Shown in pieces: positions 1 through 13,030 of a DNA stretch of 64,000 nucleotides; the first letter of the stretch is position 1; each line of letters starts with the position of its first letter. The position numbers and the translations under genes are program-made. The stretch is from Echiichthys vipera (taxonomy: Eukaryota; Chordata; Actinopteri; Perciformes; Trachinidae). Below the pieces are notes generated by a model. That model was not told the DNA's origin, did no database searches, and worked only from the letters and a program-made list of their open reading frames with translations. The stretch covers positions 20,309,986 through 20,373,985 of the forward strand of contig OY829652.1 in NCBI GenBank assembly GCA_963691815.1, written 5' to 3'.

Positions 1-970
1 GACAGGCGCAAGTAGTTAGACTGCAATAAAATCCAGACAATTACAATGCTTAAATCAAATTTTGCCAAACTTGACTTCCTACCAAGTGCATGCTGGGACT
101 GAGTCCAGAACCCTGTGACCATGAAATGGAGTGGGTAAGAAAAAGAATAAATAAAGGAAATAAACTTTGCCACATTCATAAACTAGCTTAGTCTTTTCTT
201 TTGTCTGTGTGTTAAAACCTCAACATGTTGGGAGCAGTGCTGGTCAGAGGCACAACAGGAGAAAAACTGAAAACTTGACATTATATTGTGACAATATCTT
301 TGCAGCTAAACATTAGCCTGCTGTATTGGAAACAGACATGTACTGCAAATATAAAATTATCCCTGACAGCAACTAAGTACAAAGTTTGTGTAATGTCTGA
401 TTGAACCCATGTGTGAAAAGAGCAGGTAATTGTGTTGTATGTCAATGTTGATGACAATTCTATCATGTGGCTCACACGATACCGGAAGAAACAAACATCC
501 AAGGCTGAAGAAGAAGGGTGATTCATACAAAGTTGATGATAGGAGAAGACAAGATAGTTCTGTTGGTAAGTTCTGACACCAAAATCATCAGACATATTCA
601 AAGAATGGCAAGAGACTTGGTTGTTGATGAGCAAGTTACGAACAGGTAATGTGACTGCTCTCTAATGCACTTTATGTCCTGTCTCCTGCACGCTCTACCC
701 AGGCAGGCTATCCTCATTCACTGTATAATATAAGAGCGCCGAAATCTATGTAGGGAGGAGGGTTGGGTGGCTAATGGACTTTGATCCAGGGGACAGGTGT
801 TTATGTCCCAGATGTACAAAACCGAATCACCATTTTTTCCCTTATTCTTAACAAAACGGTTTTAGTGCCCATATATAACTGTCACTGTTTGCATTAACCT
901 AACCAGTCACATATTAGCTGTTTTACAGTGTTAAAAGGAATGTCTTATTTCATAAGATATCGTACAAATT
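1..970. other. Intergenic, nothing recognised
   Basis: AT-rich single-copy-looking DNA. The 117-codon minus-strand frame at 281-634 has no domain, no coding-like composition and no splice support, so it is not called. Confidence 0.6.
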
Positions 971-1283
971 AAGGATCAATTGATATGGATTTTTTAAGGC
1001 CGATACCGATTTGTTTTTCACCGATTCCGATTCTACTTTAGCTCCCTTAATTTACATCATAAAAATTACTCAATGATGAAAACAAATGTTACGAGTCTCA
1101 ATTTTTAAAAAAGAAACATTTATTGAACTTTAAAAAAGCATCTACAGCAACACAGATCTGCCTGTGGATGCCTGTCTGTAAATAATGCCGGGGAAAAAAG
1201 GCGAACACAGAAGCCTGCATCGGCCGATACAATACACGTAAAAAACGCAAATATCGGCTGATGTATCGGTCTATTACTAGTAC
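971..1283. repeat. Interspersed repeat with CCGATACCGAT-type ends
   Basis: The left end has GGCCGATACCGATTTG and CACCGATTCCGATTC near 998-1030. The right end has GCATCGGCCGATACAATAC and ATATCGGCTGATGTATCGGT at 1218-1270. The ends are roughly inverted relative to each other, with an AT-rich middle. I recognise this as a kind of repeat common in fish genomes, probably a non-autonomous DNA transposon, but I cannot name the family safely. Confidence 0.55.
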
Positions 1284-1489
1284 AAATTGTGCATAGATTT
1301 TATTTAAATATCACACAAATCTGTAGATGAGAATATATTGATCGAGGCACCACCCCTATCCAAATAGATGCTTGCAGTAAAGAAGAATGTGTCTGACACG
1401 GGCAATATCCTATTGTGTGCTACATGTTTGAAAGGGAAACTTCAGACATGGTCCAGAGTTTATATGAGAAAATAGCTGAAAAGTCTATA

Positions 1490-1735
1490 ACCATGCTAGT
1501 AGCTCTGTGAGGCTTCAGGCTACTTAGGCTCAGCACTGCTTTAGGCTGAATGTCAGAATGCTAACATGCTCATTTTTACAATGCTAACAAGCTCAGGTCA
1601 AGCAGGTATAATGTTTGCCACATTCATTGTCTTTGTTTATATTGTTAGCATGTTAACATTTGCTAAAGCACTTAACAGAAAGCAGCTGAGGCTGATGGAA
1701 AATGCCAATTTTTCACGTATTTGGACATAGATTAC
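1490..1735 (+). repeat. Interspersed repeat, GCTAACATG-type, copy 1
   Basis: The stretch contains ATGCTAACATGCTC, AATGCTAACAAGCTC, GCAGGTATAATGTTTGCCA and TGTTAGCATGTTAACATTTGC in order, ending with GCTGAGGCTGATGG. The same order of words is found at 39828-40035, 41560-42115, 46690-47175 and 53685-53965. I recognise it from fish genomes as a high-copy element but do not know its class. Confidence 0.6.
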
Positions 1736-4700
1736 AGCAGCATCCCATGTTACCGCTTTCCCAAGTATTTACAAGTATTTCTATGTAAAGCAGAAATGTC
1801 ATGTTGTTAAGGCAGAATCCCTTGAGATAGGTGCACCGTCCATTTAAACCAAACAAGATAGGCCTATACATATTTTGCTTCACATATTTTTTGCTATTTA
1901 ATTTATTCCCCTTATTTCAAATTCTCAGTATAATATCCACGTTACCAACATAAATATCTATATTAATTCAGAGGTGAAAGGAAATGTCTGCAGCAAGATA
2001 GGGACTGTAAATTCCTGGTTGAATTCAGCCCCATGGAGATGAAAGTTTAATGATGTGTCAAATCTAGCCTGGGAACTAAAAAAGATAGCATCCTTCTGGC
2101 TTTCCTGGCTTTCCTTCCACTCTTCATCGTCAATTATGACAAGATGGGTCAAAGTTTATAAATTCACCACTGCAGTTTCAGTACTGTGATCATTTTGGAG
2201 TGTGCATTTCTATAGCAGTTGATCGTCTTGATTATTTTGACAATTATTTTTTACTGAGATTTTGAATTTGTTTTTTGTTGGCTTCACATCCATTAAAACC
2301 TGAAGTCATTATATCTTTTTTATAACAATGCAGCCTCACCCTTTCACCCTTCAGCCTCCTACGTTAGGTAATTCAACAGCTGCAGACAAAGCTTGTGCTT
2401 ATTACAGTATAGAATCATTAAAAAGCATCACTATCATTAAATGCAGTCACTCATTTTTTTTCTAACTATGAAAGACAGAAATCTTCTAGATGCCAAATGC
2501 ATGCATTTTGTAGTTTGTGGAAAATGACTCTGTGCTTTTAAGACTGAATTATCCTCCACTATAGCTGCTGACCTTCCCTTCCTGCTGGATGAGACAAAAC
2601 ATGTCCAACACTGCAGGTATCAAACACTATTCAGAACGTGCTTCATCTGTTGTGAAACTCTGCTTTCTTGCTGTGCAAAGCTCTCCCCATCAGACCCCCC
2701 AAAACAGGATGACTTTTACCCAATGCACATTAGTCTTAATTAAACTAAAGTGTTTTCTCTCTCAAGACTGCATCGCTCCTCCTTCCCTCCTTCCCCACTC
2801 TAATCCACCCTTTTCTGTCCCTTCCCTGTTTTTCCCCTTCATCACATTTAATTACTTAGTTGTCAGGTCTCATGGGAGGTGCAACCAGTTTACATTCATT
2901 TATTCACAACTGCAGGCAATAAAAAATACAAACTTTCAGTTCACAAACCAATGGGATGTTTGCAAAGTATGTGCAATGAATCTCTACTGTAAATCACTGT
3001 GTGAAGCCTGGTACAGATCGCCAGGCTCTTTGTATAGTACTGTACCGAAAGTGAGCATGCAAACACAACGTTTTGCTCTGTGCGGATATCATTTCATCCA
3101 TGAACATATTTCGCTGGATTGACATCATCCTCATTTATATGATATATGTGTATGGAGAACGTAATGTATTTTGAATTGCACTTTAAGTGGAAGCTGAAAA
3201 AAATATAAAAAATAAATCTGGCGGATCTGACCAGATTCCATGAACAGATATGAATATATTATGAAGTATATGTTATTCCTCTGTGCCATAGATCTTATCT
3301 GTTGTTCAAAAACTATGGAAAACACATCAAGTTGTAGGCGAATGTCTGGCCCACATTTAAGAGAGAGACCCTATGCATGTAATGATACTTTGAACAGTTT
3401 TGTTCCTACACTGTGTCGAGAGCACGATTTGGCCAAATCAGCACACCACACACAAACAGATCCATTCAGGAACAACCAGAGTCTGTTTGAATGCTCAAAA
3501 CCGTGAATCTTGCACGATCAAATGTGACTTTAGAGTAAACAAATGTTTTTGCTTTCTGGGATCCAGACCAGAGAATCCATCCACTCCACAGTTTTTGCAT
3601 TACTCGTATAGAGAATTACGATAAAATATAAAAATATATATGAAAGTTGGTGTAAACGTGGACTGCATATGTAACAGCGTGAGCTGGAGGTGAGTAAAAA
3701 TAATCACAAAAATCAGAGTTGGTAAGTATATAACTTCCTACCAGCACGATTCAAAGTCAATAACAGGTGACAGATGGTAATTTTAATTTGACAGTTTGTT
3801 GTTAGTATGCTATTATTCTTTCTAACGTGACTCAGTCCTCGGCATTCAATACAACAGGACATTGGATCGTAAATATTGTACGTTTAATATTTACAATTTG
3901 AAATCAGTGCAGCCAGGATGGACCCCCAAGCAGATCGGGGCACGTAATAAATGCTGTCAACATACCTCACACAACAGGAAAAATCTGACAAGATAGTCCT
4001 TAGAACCTTAAAAAAAAATCGAGGCGGCCGAGTGTCTGGAGGGGGGAATGGGGCCAGAAATTGCCTTGATTCTCTGGTGGTGTGTGGCTGGTATAAACCA
4101 AATCACGACATGCTTCTTCATTACCAGGAGCTTTAGTTTTTTTTTCAGTCAATCCCACACAGCCATCATCCCTGCAACATTATTATTCCACCACTGAAAA
4201 TGCCCAAAAATACACAATTTGCTCTGGTTGAAGTAATAATTTCCATTAAACTACTTGTACAGTGCTTAGCTGTTTAAGGAACATTATTTATTTAGCCCTT
4301 TAAAAAGGAATGAAAGTTTTTGCAAGCTGTTTATAGTGTGTATATGTACACTTTGAGTGCTACAGTTCATTCATTGACAATAAGAACAGTATAGAAAAAC
4401 TCCAGACCCATCCTTTAAGCTTCTTTTCAGACACATCTCTAGTTTCTGCTGTGTAAATGAAAAATCCAAGCTAACTTCCCCTTGCCTGTTTAAGACACAC
4501 AAACAGACACAAGGTATGTTCTAACAGTGAATTTGTCTGACATGTTTCATCGAGAAGCATCACGTTTTTCTTGTTGTACTTTACATGTCATTTGTTTTCT
4601 AAATGAATTATGCCTATGTGAATTACTCTTGTCAGCCTCAGAGAAGTCCTGTTTATTGTCAAATTATTCAGTCAGCTATTTATTCCCTTTAGATACTTCA

Positions 4701-7700
4701 CATATTATAGAGAGAGTCCTCTTTAATATACACAGCACAATACATTTTGTGGAATTCTGACACAGTTTCTTAAAATAAGTAAATAACCTCAAGACAAACA
4801 CTGACTTTTAATAATAGAGTATAAAGAGATGTTCAGACATAATTATATCCTTCTCATTCCTGTTGAAAACAATAAGTCTCATTATCTGTGGCTGGTTTCA
4901 AAACAGAAAAATACCTCTGTTCCAGTTTGGCGCTGTGTCCACCAGCTTCCTTCCTGTCCCTGACCTCGGAGGTCAAGGCAACATAATGAGTGTACTCTCT
5001 AGTTTCTCCCTCTCCTCTACGCTGTCCTGTCAATGTGCCTCTTGCAAAATATCACTTGTCTCAAAGTTCCGCTTATGCTGCTCCGATTTGACCCCTGAGT
5101 GTGAGTTTTTCCACTTGTGTATATGCAGGGACACACGGCCAACACATATGACAGTGACGTATGGCGGAGGGGAAACAGGACTGGCTGCAGAAATATCACT
5201 GATTATGATCAACATAAACACACACCTCAGCGTTTAGCTGAAGCTCTGCCGTAGAAAGGTCATATATCAATGTCTCACAGGCTAATGTACAGTACACCAC
5301 ATTAGAATAATTTTTCTTGTCTTGTGGCTGATGCCATTTACCACAGATACCATTACCCTATTCATTATACTCCCTTCAGATTTAAATAATTACATATACT
5401 TGAGTATTAGAGAGTCTCTCAGCTATACAGAGGGACCACAATACCTTTGGGTAGCAGATCTTGGTAAACCTCATTAATGTAGACCGAAGAGAAAAGCCCT
5501 TTTTAAAGTCTCCAAGTAGACTGTAACAGGGACTGGGTCAATAAAGCCTTTATTTATCTATACATAGGCTGTCAGCAGCTTCTTGCTGTTGTTTTCCTGA
5601 GAGTCACTTTTGATTTAACATATAATCCATCCTAATGCAGAGCAGCGAATGCAGAGCAGTGAAGCTTAAGTTCTAACTTGAAAGAAAACCATTTGCGAAG
5701 GAAATGCATGGAGTGACTCCATTTGAAATGTCAGTGCACACAGTCCGAGAGCAATATTAGATTTGGCAGTGCTTACTCTTACCTACTACTGTTTCTATCT
5801 TTAAATCACAGCCTAACAATGCATCATAAAGTAATTTAAAGATATAATTCCTAAAAGCTGACAGTCTTACTGTTTATCTCTTTTAACACTGTGTCAGAGC
5901 TACTGTATATTAAATTACTGCTAATGCGAACATGTTTTACATTTAATAGAAATAAAACATGGACTGGCAGAACACAGGGGGGCTTTTATTGTGAAGAAGC
6001 CATGGAATTGTAATGCATTTGTCATCAAAAATGCATCTACATAACAAGACAACACTCACTTTTTTACCTCTTTGACTGTTGACCAGTTTTAATTATAGCA
6101 GGCAGTTGCTCCTTTGTTGTATTTCAGACAAAGTAGCTGCTCAATGAGTGTTTGCGGCAGTATTAAACTACAATTGCTGTTACCATCCCAAAGAAAAACT
6201 AAAATCTTAAGGAGTACAACTTTAAATTGCTTTACAAATAATAACGTAATATAGGACATGTCTTTAGTTTAGTTTGAGCTGTCATACATTCAAATTAAAT
6301 CAGTCACTGCTCATGTTGAGAAAGATGAAACCTGGGGAAAGAGAGCTTGACGGTTTCCGCAGCAATGCATGTGCACGTCTGGAACGTCTCTATATGTGCT
6401 TGAAGCTCTCATCGTCCCACTGTGCTGTGGATCCCAGCGGTAGAGAAATTGCTCAGTCTCTCAGTGGTTCTGAAGACTTGCTTTTGCCTATAGCACAATT
6501 TTATTCTCTTTTTTTGGCAGTGTATAAAAGCGCTGGCTGTGGCTGCACAACTCATCACTGGTCGCCAGCAAAGGTGGTGGAGGGCAGTAGCCTGCTGGTG
6601 GATGTAAAGCTGCAGTGTGCACTGTAAATTAAACATCAGATGAACCTCCCTCTGCCTTCAAGGCTGTGGGAGTGTGAGAGTTGAGGTGCAGAGGCCTTTG
6701 TGGGTCTGTGAATAGCAAGGCAGCTGAAGTCAAGGAGGTGCAACACATGCTGAGATGTGGAGAGGAATAAGCTGCTGATGAAGAATTGGGGTTTCTTCTA
6801 GAAGTTTGAGAAAGAAAGGGTGGGCAGATGAATAAATAACTTGTTTGTATTTTTTTTTCAAATAAAGGGGACAAGTGTTTTTTCTATAACCCATCCTGGT
6901 GGAAGAACCACGGGAAGCTTAATCAAAAGCAGACCCTACTACAAGACTTGGCATTTCCCCCTCATCTTAAAATGATCAACTGCCGTTTTCAGTTTTTTGT
7001 CTGCACTTTGTATCTCATCTCTCACCTCAGCTGGATCAAACTGAAGGTCTGGCACCAGACATCCTGATAATAAGGAGAAAATGAGAGGAGCGGAAGCAGT
7101 GAAAGGAAATATCCCTTCAAATGTGCCCCCTTCTTCTTCTCTCTGCCTCCGCTCCCTCCTCTCTGTCCCCACTCCAACCTCTCAACCTCTATTCCCAGGC
7201 TGCACACCAAGTTGGGCCCTCCATGGAGAGCAGGAAGCTGGACTGGGATCTGGGAGCCCGCTGTCTCTAAGCCAAGGCAAGCGGGTATGAGATGGCTGCC
7301 TAGAAGAAGGTGGCCTTTCCCAACTATGAGCCAGAGTCAAACTGACAGCCATGTTCAAGAGACCCAGGGGAAATTACAGAGTCTGAAAAAGCTGAGTGCA
7401 CGGGGGCACAACGTGAAAACCAGCACCCAGTGGAAAAGCATAATAACACACATTGTGCTCACCAGTCCCTTCATATGAGGAATAATTAAGCAAATCTCTC
7501 TCTGGCACATGGAGAGCTTGGGAAACATTTGTTGGGCTTATGTGTCTTTTTGGAGGGTTGGTAAACAACAATCCAGAGAACTTTAAAAATCCAAGTTTTG
7601 TCACCAAGCAAAAACCACCAAACTTTACCTCTGTGATTCCAGTCGACATGTTGTTGCCTCCCACATGTTTTATGTATGATGATGAAATATGTTATTCATA

Positions 7701-8974
7701 CAAATTTTGCGAATTTTATTTATTTTTTGGCCAAAATACTTCCAAAACATCCAAGGGGCTCCCTTACTGACATCATTCACAGCTTTGCCACCACAAAATG
7801 CAATAATGCTGTAGTGCAGATTTCATAATCGTTGCTGTGGCATTTTTTTTGTCAGATCCCACAAAAAATGTAGACTTTGCTTGAAGGAGAGAACCTATTT
7901 CTGTATGAAAATCCAGTAATATGCAGTCAGCTTGATCTGAAAATTAGAAACTTGTGACAAACCTCTCTGGCTGTCTAATTAGCAGTGGGCGAACAAAGAC
8001 ATGTTTTATTTTCTAAGCTGTGATTCATTGAAAAGGAACATTATGTAGACTCCAAGACATGCCGCTAAATGAAGCAACCTATGGTCAAGCTGGTTTCATA
8101 TAATTGAAAACACACTGCTCACTTACATTCTTGTGGCCGGGAAGAGGTTGTTTTCTAGAGGTTAACCTCTCTCTTTTTGTCCTGTGTGCATCATACGTGA
8201 ATTATAGTGGAGAAATAAGATTTGACATATTCCACTCTGTTCTCACCCTAAGAGTTCCTTTAGGATGTTCACCACATCGCCATTGTGGAATGTCTGAAAC
8301 ATTAGTTAGTTGCTAAGAAATAAGTGTTGTGGAGAGCTGGTTTTTGTGTTTGGTCGAAGGGGTTTCCATAAAACGTGTTTTGGATTTGAGTTCACTGTAA
8401 ATGCAAGCTCTGTGGGACTATTGTGTTGATGTAGAAATAGCTGTCATATGTTTATTTATCATATTTCATAATAAAAATAAATAACCAAAATAAGATTAAA
8501 AAAAGGTCAGCTTAGCTCACTTAGCGATTAAGTACTTACTCATGCAGGTAGTTTTGATTTTCAGCGTGACATTTTTTTGTGATATCCATGTCTAACATTT
8601 CTTTACTGAATGGAACTTCATTACTGGTGAAAAAATCATTAAAAAATTAAATTTTAAAAAAATCTGTTGGAATCAGTGTCCCCCCTTGACAATCTTCATA
8701 TCAGTGGCTAGTTCAGTTTAAACAAGTTCCAAAGAAAAATGCTGACTGTTCTGTTGATTAACCAACAATGTAGTTGACATTCATCAGTATCTGACCAGCA
8801 ACAACAACATATATCAACATATCTCAACAAATACTGGATGGATTGGAAGGAGGGACATTTTGTACATTCAAGGTTCCCATAGGATGAATCCACTTTTGTG
8901 ATCCCCTGGCTTTTCTCTAGGATTCACAGATATGGGTATGGGTCATAGATATGAGTTAGAAGGGGCCTGCTATA
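1736..8974. other. Intergenic, no gene supported
   Basis: About 7 kb with only short open frames. The longest, 177 codons at 2589-3122 plus, reads through a pyrimidine-rich tract near 2770-2840 and shows no domain. The word GGAGTACAACTTTAA at 6211-6225 also ends the inverted-repeat element at 12505-13030, so a decayed end of that family may sit here. Nothing else is recognised. Confidence 0.6.
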
Positions 8975-9478
8975 CTAGTAGGTTCAGAAGGCCGTTATCA
9001 TCTGTTCACATGGTAAAGATTGTTGTTAGCTTAGTCAAGAACCCTTGAGTCACTTTTAACACTCTGGGAGTGCCTTTAATTAAAATAAAAATGTTACCCA
9101 GTTATGTTTAGGCAACAAAATATTTGGTTAGGTTTAGGAAAATATTGTGGTTCGGGTTAAAATACTTGAGATTGAGTTAAGAACATTATGCAAGAAATCT
9201 AATAAACATATTTTTTTAAAAAGTCAGCGTTGACATTAGGTCTCACATGGGACAGGAACACCGGTCTCCTGAGTAAAAGTTCTGTGTTGATTTGACTTAT
9301 CCACCATCACAGCTTTGCTCCTTATATGGCCTTAATTCTACTCTCTACCATTATCGCTCTCCATGCTATACATTATCTTATAGCACGATAGCTGAGCATT
9401 TGCTCTGAGCTTCTAATGTTATCGCAAATGGGTCATCCACCTTACCAAGAGATGATAACGGCCTACTGAACCAACTAG
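8975..9478. mobile_element. Candidate non-autonomous DNA transposon with 29-bp terminal inverted repeats
   Basis: The left end at 8975-9003 and the right end at 9450-9478 are inverted copies that match at 27 of 29 positions; the core is GGCCGTTATCATCT on the left and AGATGATAACGGCC on the right. The element is 504 bp and has no open frame, so it would depend on a transposase supplied elsewhere. The interior holds GGTTAGGTTTAGG and GGGACAGGAACACCGGTCTCCTG, which I recognise from fish repeats. CTAG occurs at both extreme ends, so the target-site duplication may be CTA or lie within it. Confidence 0.7.
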
Positions 9479-10756
9479 GACGTGGAGAAGGGCTACACCA
9501 CCTCATATGATAGTAGTAACAACAACTGATAACTAGCATTTATTTGGCTGATAATATTCAAAGTCGGTCGAATGTTTTTCATGCTAATGTTCACATTTAG
9601 CTTAAAGCATGGCTGTAGACTTTTAGTTTGTTTTAATGTACTGTCATTTTTCAGTGTTGTCAGCACCTCCAGTGACTACACATATATATTGGAATATCAT
9701 TCAGATAGGCCTGTAGATATCTCAAAATCTGGGTTAATAAAGCTGAAATGATCTGCAAAAACATCTCATTTATATTCAGTATCTGACTTTTTTGCTTATC
9801 ACACTAAAATACTGAATTCAAAACTATAACACCGTCTTATTTTAGGGCTGCACCATCTAGAGCCCAACATTTTTGGGATCTTCTGAAGCTATTGTCGAGA
9901 ATAAAGTACTTAGGGCTTTTGATAATTTATGTTTGCACAGCATGAGTATGTTATCAATCAAACCACAGGGTTTGTGTGGTTAAATGGCATCAAAAACAAT
10001 TATTTACTGGTCACTTTTATTTGCAATTGCTCAGTGTTAAAAAAAGAAGAAGAAAAAGGTATGTATTATCCCTGCACTTGTTTTTTCCCTCTAGCATTCT
10101 GTTACATCCTCACAACAAATGATGGATTGTCCCAATGTCCTGCGAGAACTGACAGCTGCTCCCTTATCCCCTCAGTGGCCTTGCTAACCAGAGAGCTGTA
10201 ATCATTTTTGACTGGACAGTATCTATGAGAAATGCAGGCTGAGGGCAAGGTGTCCTGGTTGTGTTATGATAAAGATATTAAAGGAATCTGTCTTCATCTT
10301 TATCTTTAGGGAGTTTTCTTTATAATCCTCTCAGAGAGGGATGGCGGGCCCTGTGTGCTCTTCGTATAGGATATTAAAGGATGGGAGCTTTGACACACAC
10401 TCATAAAGCTGAGAGAGAGGAGAAAATCCTGTTATTGGTTGGGAACATTGGAGTTTTTCCAGAACAGATATCAGGGTCATGTAATATGGGCTGGCATATA
10501 TAACTGAAACCATTCCCTCTCATTACCTTGTGTTTTGATTTATCAGAAGAGATGAACTTTGCTCATTCTAACACAAAGTGTTAAAGTTTTGAATAAACAA
10601 GTAAAAGATGACTCGATCCATAATATAGAGTGCTCTTCACTCCTCTGCTTGAAACAGCAGCAATAAAATAGTTGTGTTTATATGGTATGAAATAATACTT
10701 AATTCAATAGTAAATGACTCATGTATTTGAGTTATAAAAGGTGGTATCCAGGCATT
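9479..10756. other. Intergenic, nothing recognised
   Basis: AT-rich DNA with short open frames only. Words such as CATGCTAATGTTCACATTTAGC near 9590 hint at a decayed piece of the GCTAACATG-type repeat, but the match is too short to call. Confidence 0.5.

Positions 10757-10828
<72 letters not shown>
10757..10828. repeat. Compound microsatellite (AG)12 followed by (ACAG)12
   Basis: An uninterrupted AG run at 10757-10780 passes directly into twelve perfect ACAG units at 10781-10828. The compound pattern suggests that one repeat grew from point changes in the other. It accounts for the serine, leucine and cysteine-rich minus-strand open frame across this position. Confidence 0.97.
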
Positions 10829-10829
<1 letters not shown>

Positions 10830-12504
10830 GAAAAGGGTAAGGGGAACCAGATTACAGCATTATGAATCATTACAGATTGATGGATCGGTTCAAGTGGAAA
10901 CTGGGATTAGGCCTTTCGACGCGGCCTGTCATGGTGAAGTCTTCAGCTACTGTGACTTTGGGACTATCCTAATATTTCAAAGCCTCTTACTCAGTGAGCA
11001 TGACGTCCAGGGACAGGCACAGGCATCATGATGACTTTAGACGAGCTTACCACATTAGACATCCAGTATAAGGGATTTGGCTTGATCTGCAGTGGGACTA
11101 AAATCAAAAGCTAGTTTGCTACCACAGCACATGCACACGCACATGTGCGAGTCAGAGTTTAGTTTGATTATAAACACTCAAAATTAGCCGGCACTTTTAA
11201 TCATTAAGAGTAAAAGCTGAGGTCTGGAAAAGCAACGGGATCGACGTCATTGCCCTGAATATCATCACTGTCCTTCAGTTTTACTGCCAAACAGATGGTT
11301 TGTTTGCTCTCTCCACACTTTATGGTCATATAACCTCCATTTGTATAAATATACGATGACAGTGCTCCTCGCTCACAGACTCAGAGCAGTGTCTGAACAA
11401 GAAGCGATAAAGTTTTGTTAGAGTACTGCTGTTATCACAGAGGGAGGCCTCGGCTAATGTCCTTTTTTTTTTACATTTATTTGACTTTACAGTGTCATGA
11501 AAGTAGGACAGAATTCATAATTATGTAATGTGAAGGCAAACAATACTGTATTATTACCTTTCCCAAGGCACCTTCCTAACCTAACCTAAATATTGGACGG
11601 GGATACTGAGGGCAGAGCTAAAATTGTAGTTTTCTGAATGGACTGCAGCAGTTTGACCTGTTTCCAGAACTAGAAAAAGACAGATCAAAAGAAAATTAGG
11701 ATTTGATGAGGGATATGAAAATCCAATATTACTCAAGGACATATGGTTAAGACAGGTATTTAATAAATTGAATGTCTCATAGCCTCTGTGGCTTAGCCTT
11801 TCATCTCCGGTTTCAGGAAACACACACACATACACACACACAGAAATTTCTCATTTGGCAAAGTAATGACAGCCCCCAAAACGAATGATGCAATTCTCAT
11901 TTCCCTGCCAGCAGAGGGCTACACATTGCCTACTAACATCACCAAGTTAAGACACAAAGGCTTTTCTGTGTTAAAATGTTGATATGGAAAGAGAGCTTTT
12001 TATGTTTTGGTTATACTTTTGGTTCTGTGCAACATCTGTACTAAATATGGGTGACTTAAATGAGTCTGGAAGGTTCAACTTTAAGCACTTTATGATCAGT
12101 ACAACCACATGAGATGAAGGTTGTGGAAGGGTTTCCAGTGGGAATAAAGGTTACAAAGGCTACTGCATGATCACATTTTTTTTAAAGTTATTTTAGGTCT
12201 TTTTTTCTTATAAATTTCATTTTTTCTTATTGTTTTTTTATCCAAAAAAATGTATTGATCATCAAGTAATTCATAACTAAGCAGAATAATTAGGTGAAAG
12301 GTGAAATTCATGGCTAAAGCTACAGCTACAGAGTACCATAGTTCATCTGTGAACACTTCATTTGAATAAGAAGAAGTCTCTCGTTCACTGAGGCAAGTGT
12401 TTCCGATTCAGATTTTTTTTCCAGCTTTAACGTCCCTATTTTAATTTATTGCCTACTACCAAAGAATACTCAATATCAATAAATATCACACACCTCCCGT
12501 GAAT
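10829..12504. other. Intergenic, nothing recognised
   Basis: No open frame with a domain and no repeat that I recognise, apart from short T runs near 11462 and a short CA-rich run near 11820. Confidence 0.55.
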
Positions 12505-13030
12505 TTAAAGTTCTACTCCGTGAGATTTCAAACTGTTTAATTTAATAATTGTAATTATTGAAGAGTGAGTTAAAACAATGGAGACTGATCATATGAGCCG
12601 CTAATGAAAGCACTTTTACCATGTCTGTGGCGACATCCGCTGGCTAGATGTAAATAAGCTGCCATGTTAGTGACGCTGCTGACAGTGGTTGGTCTGTCAT
12701 CGGTTAAGCTGCGTTCACTTGTAATCAGAAATGGAAAATTCCACTTCTGAATCAGGTCTGTATTAAGGGCAGAAGTGTAATAGGAACATGTGTGTGTGTG
12801 TGTATGGATTTAAGAGGGTCATGATAGGGGACGGACCGGAAGTAGAGAGGTGAATGTGTGTCAATAAAGTTTACAAAAGAGCAAAAGAAAAAAAGAGGTC
12901 AACACACATAGTGACCACGAACATGACAAAATGGAGGCTCTGAAAGAACAGGCTCACCTGCAGATACATCTTACCGCCACAGAGGTTGCTAGAAACAATG
13001 TATCTCAAATCTTATGGAGTACAACTTTAA
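12505..13030. mobile_element. Candidate non-autonomous DNA transposon with about 28-bp inverted ends
   Basis: The left arm TTAAAGTTCTACTCCGTGAG and on (12505-12532) and the inverted right arm (13003-13030, ending GGAGTACAACTTTAA) match at 23 of 28 positions. The interior has no open frame; it contains CGACATCCGCTGGCTAGATG and a short GT run near 12789. The mismatches indicate an old copy. No target-site duplication is evident. Confidence 0.55.

Noticed and set aside
2589..3122. A 177-codon plus-strand frame
   Set aside because: It has no domain, no splice or promoter context, and it crosses a pyrimidine-rich low-complexity tract. A frame of this length is expected by chance in 64 kb.
10637..10870. 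A cysteine, leucine and serine repeat peptide
   Set aside because: It is produced entirely by the AG/ACAG microsatellite.
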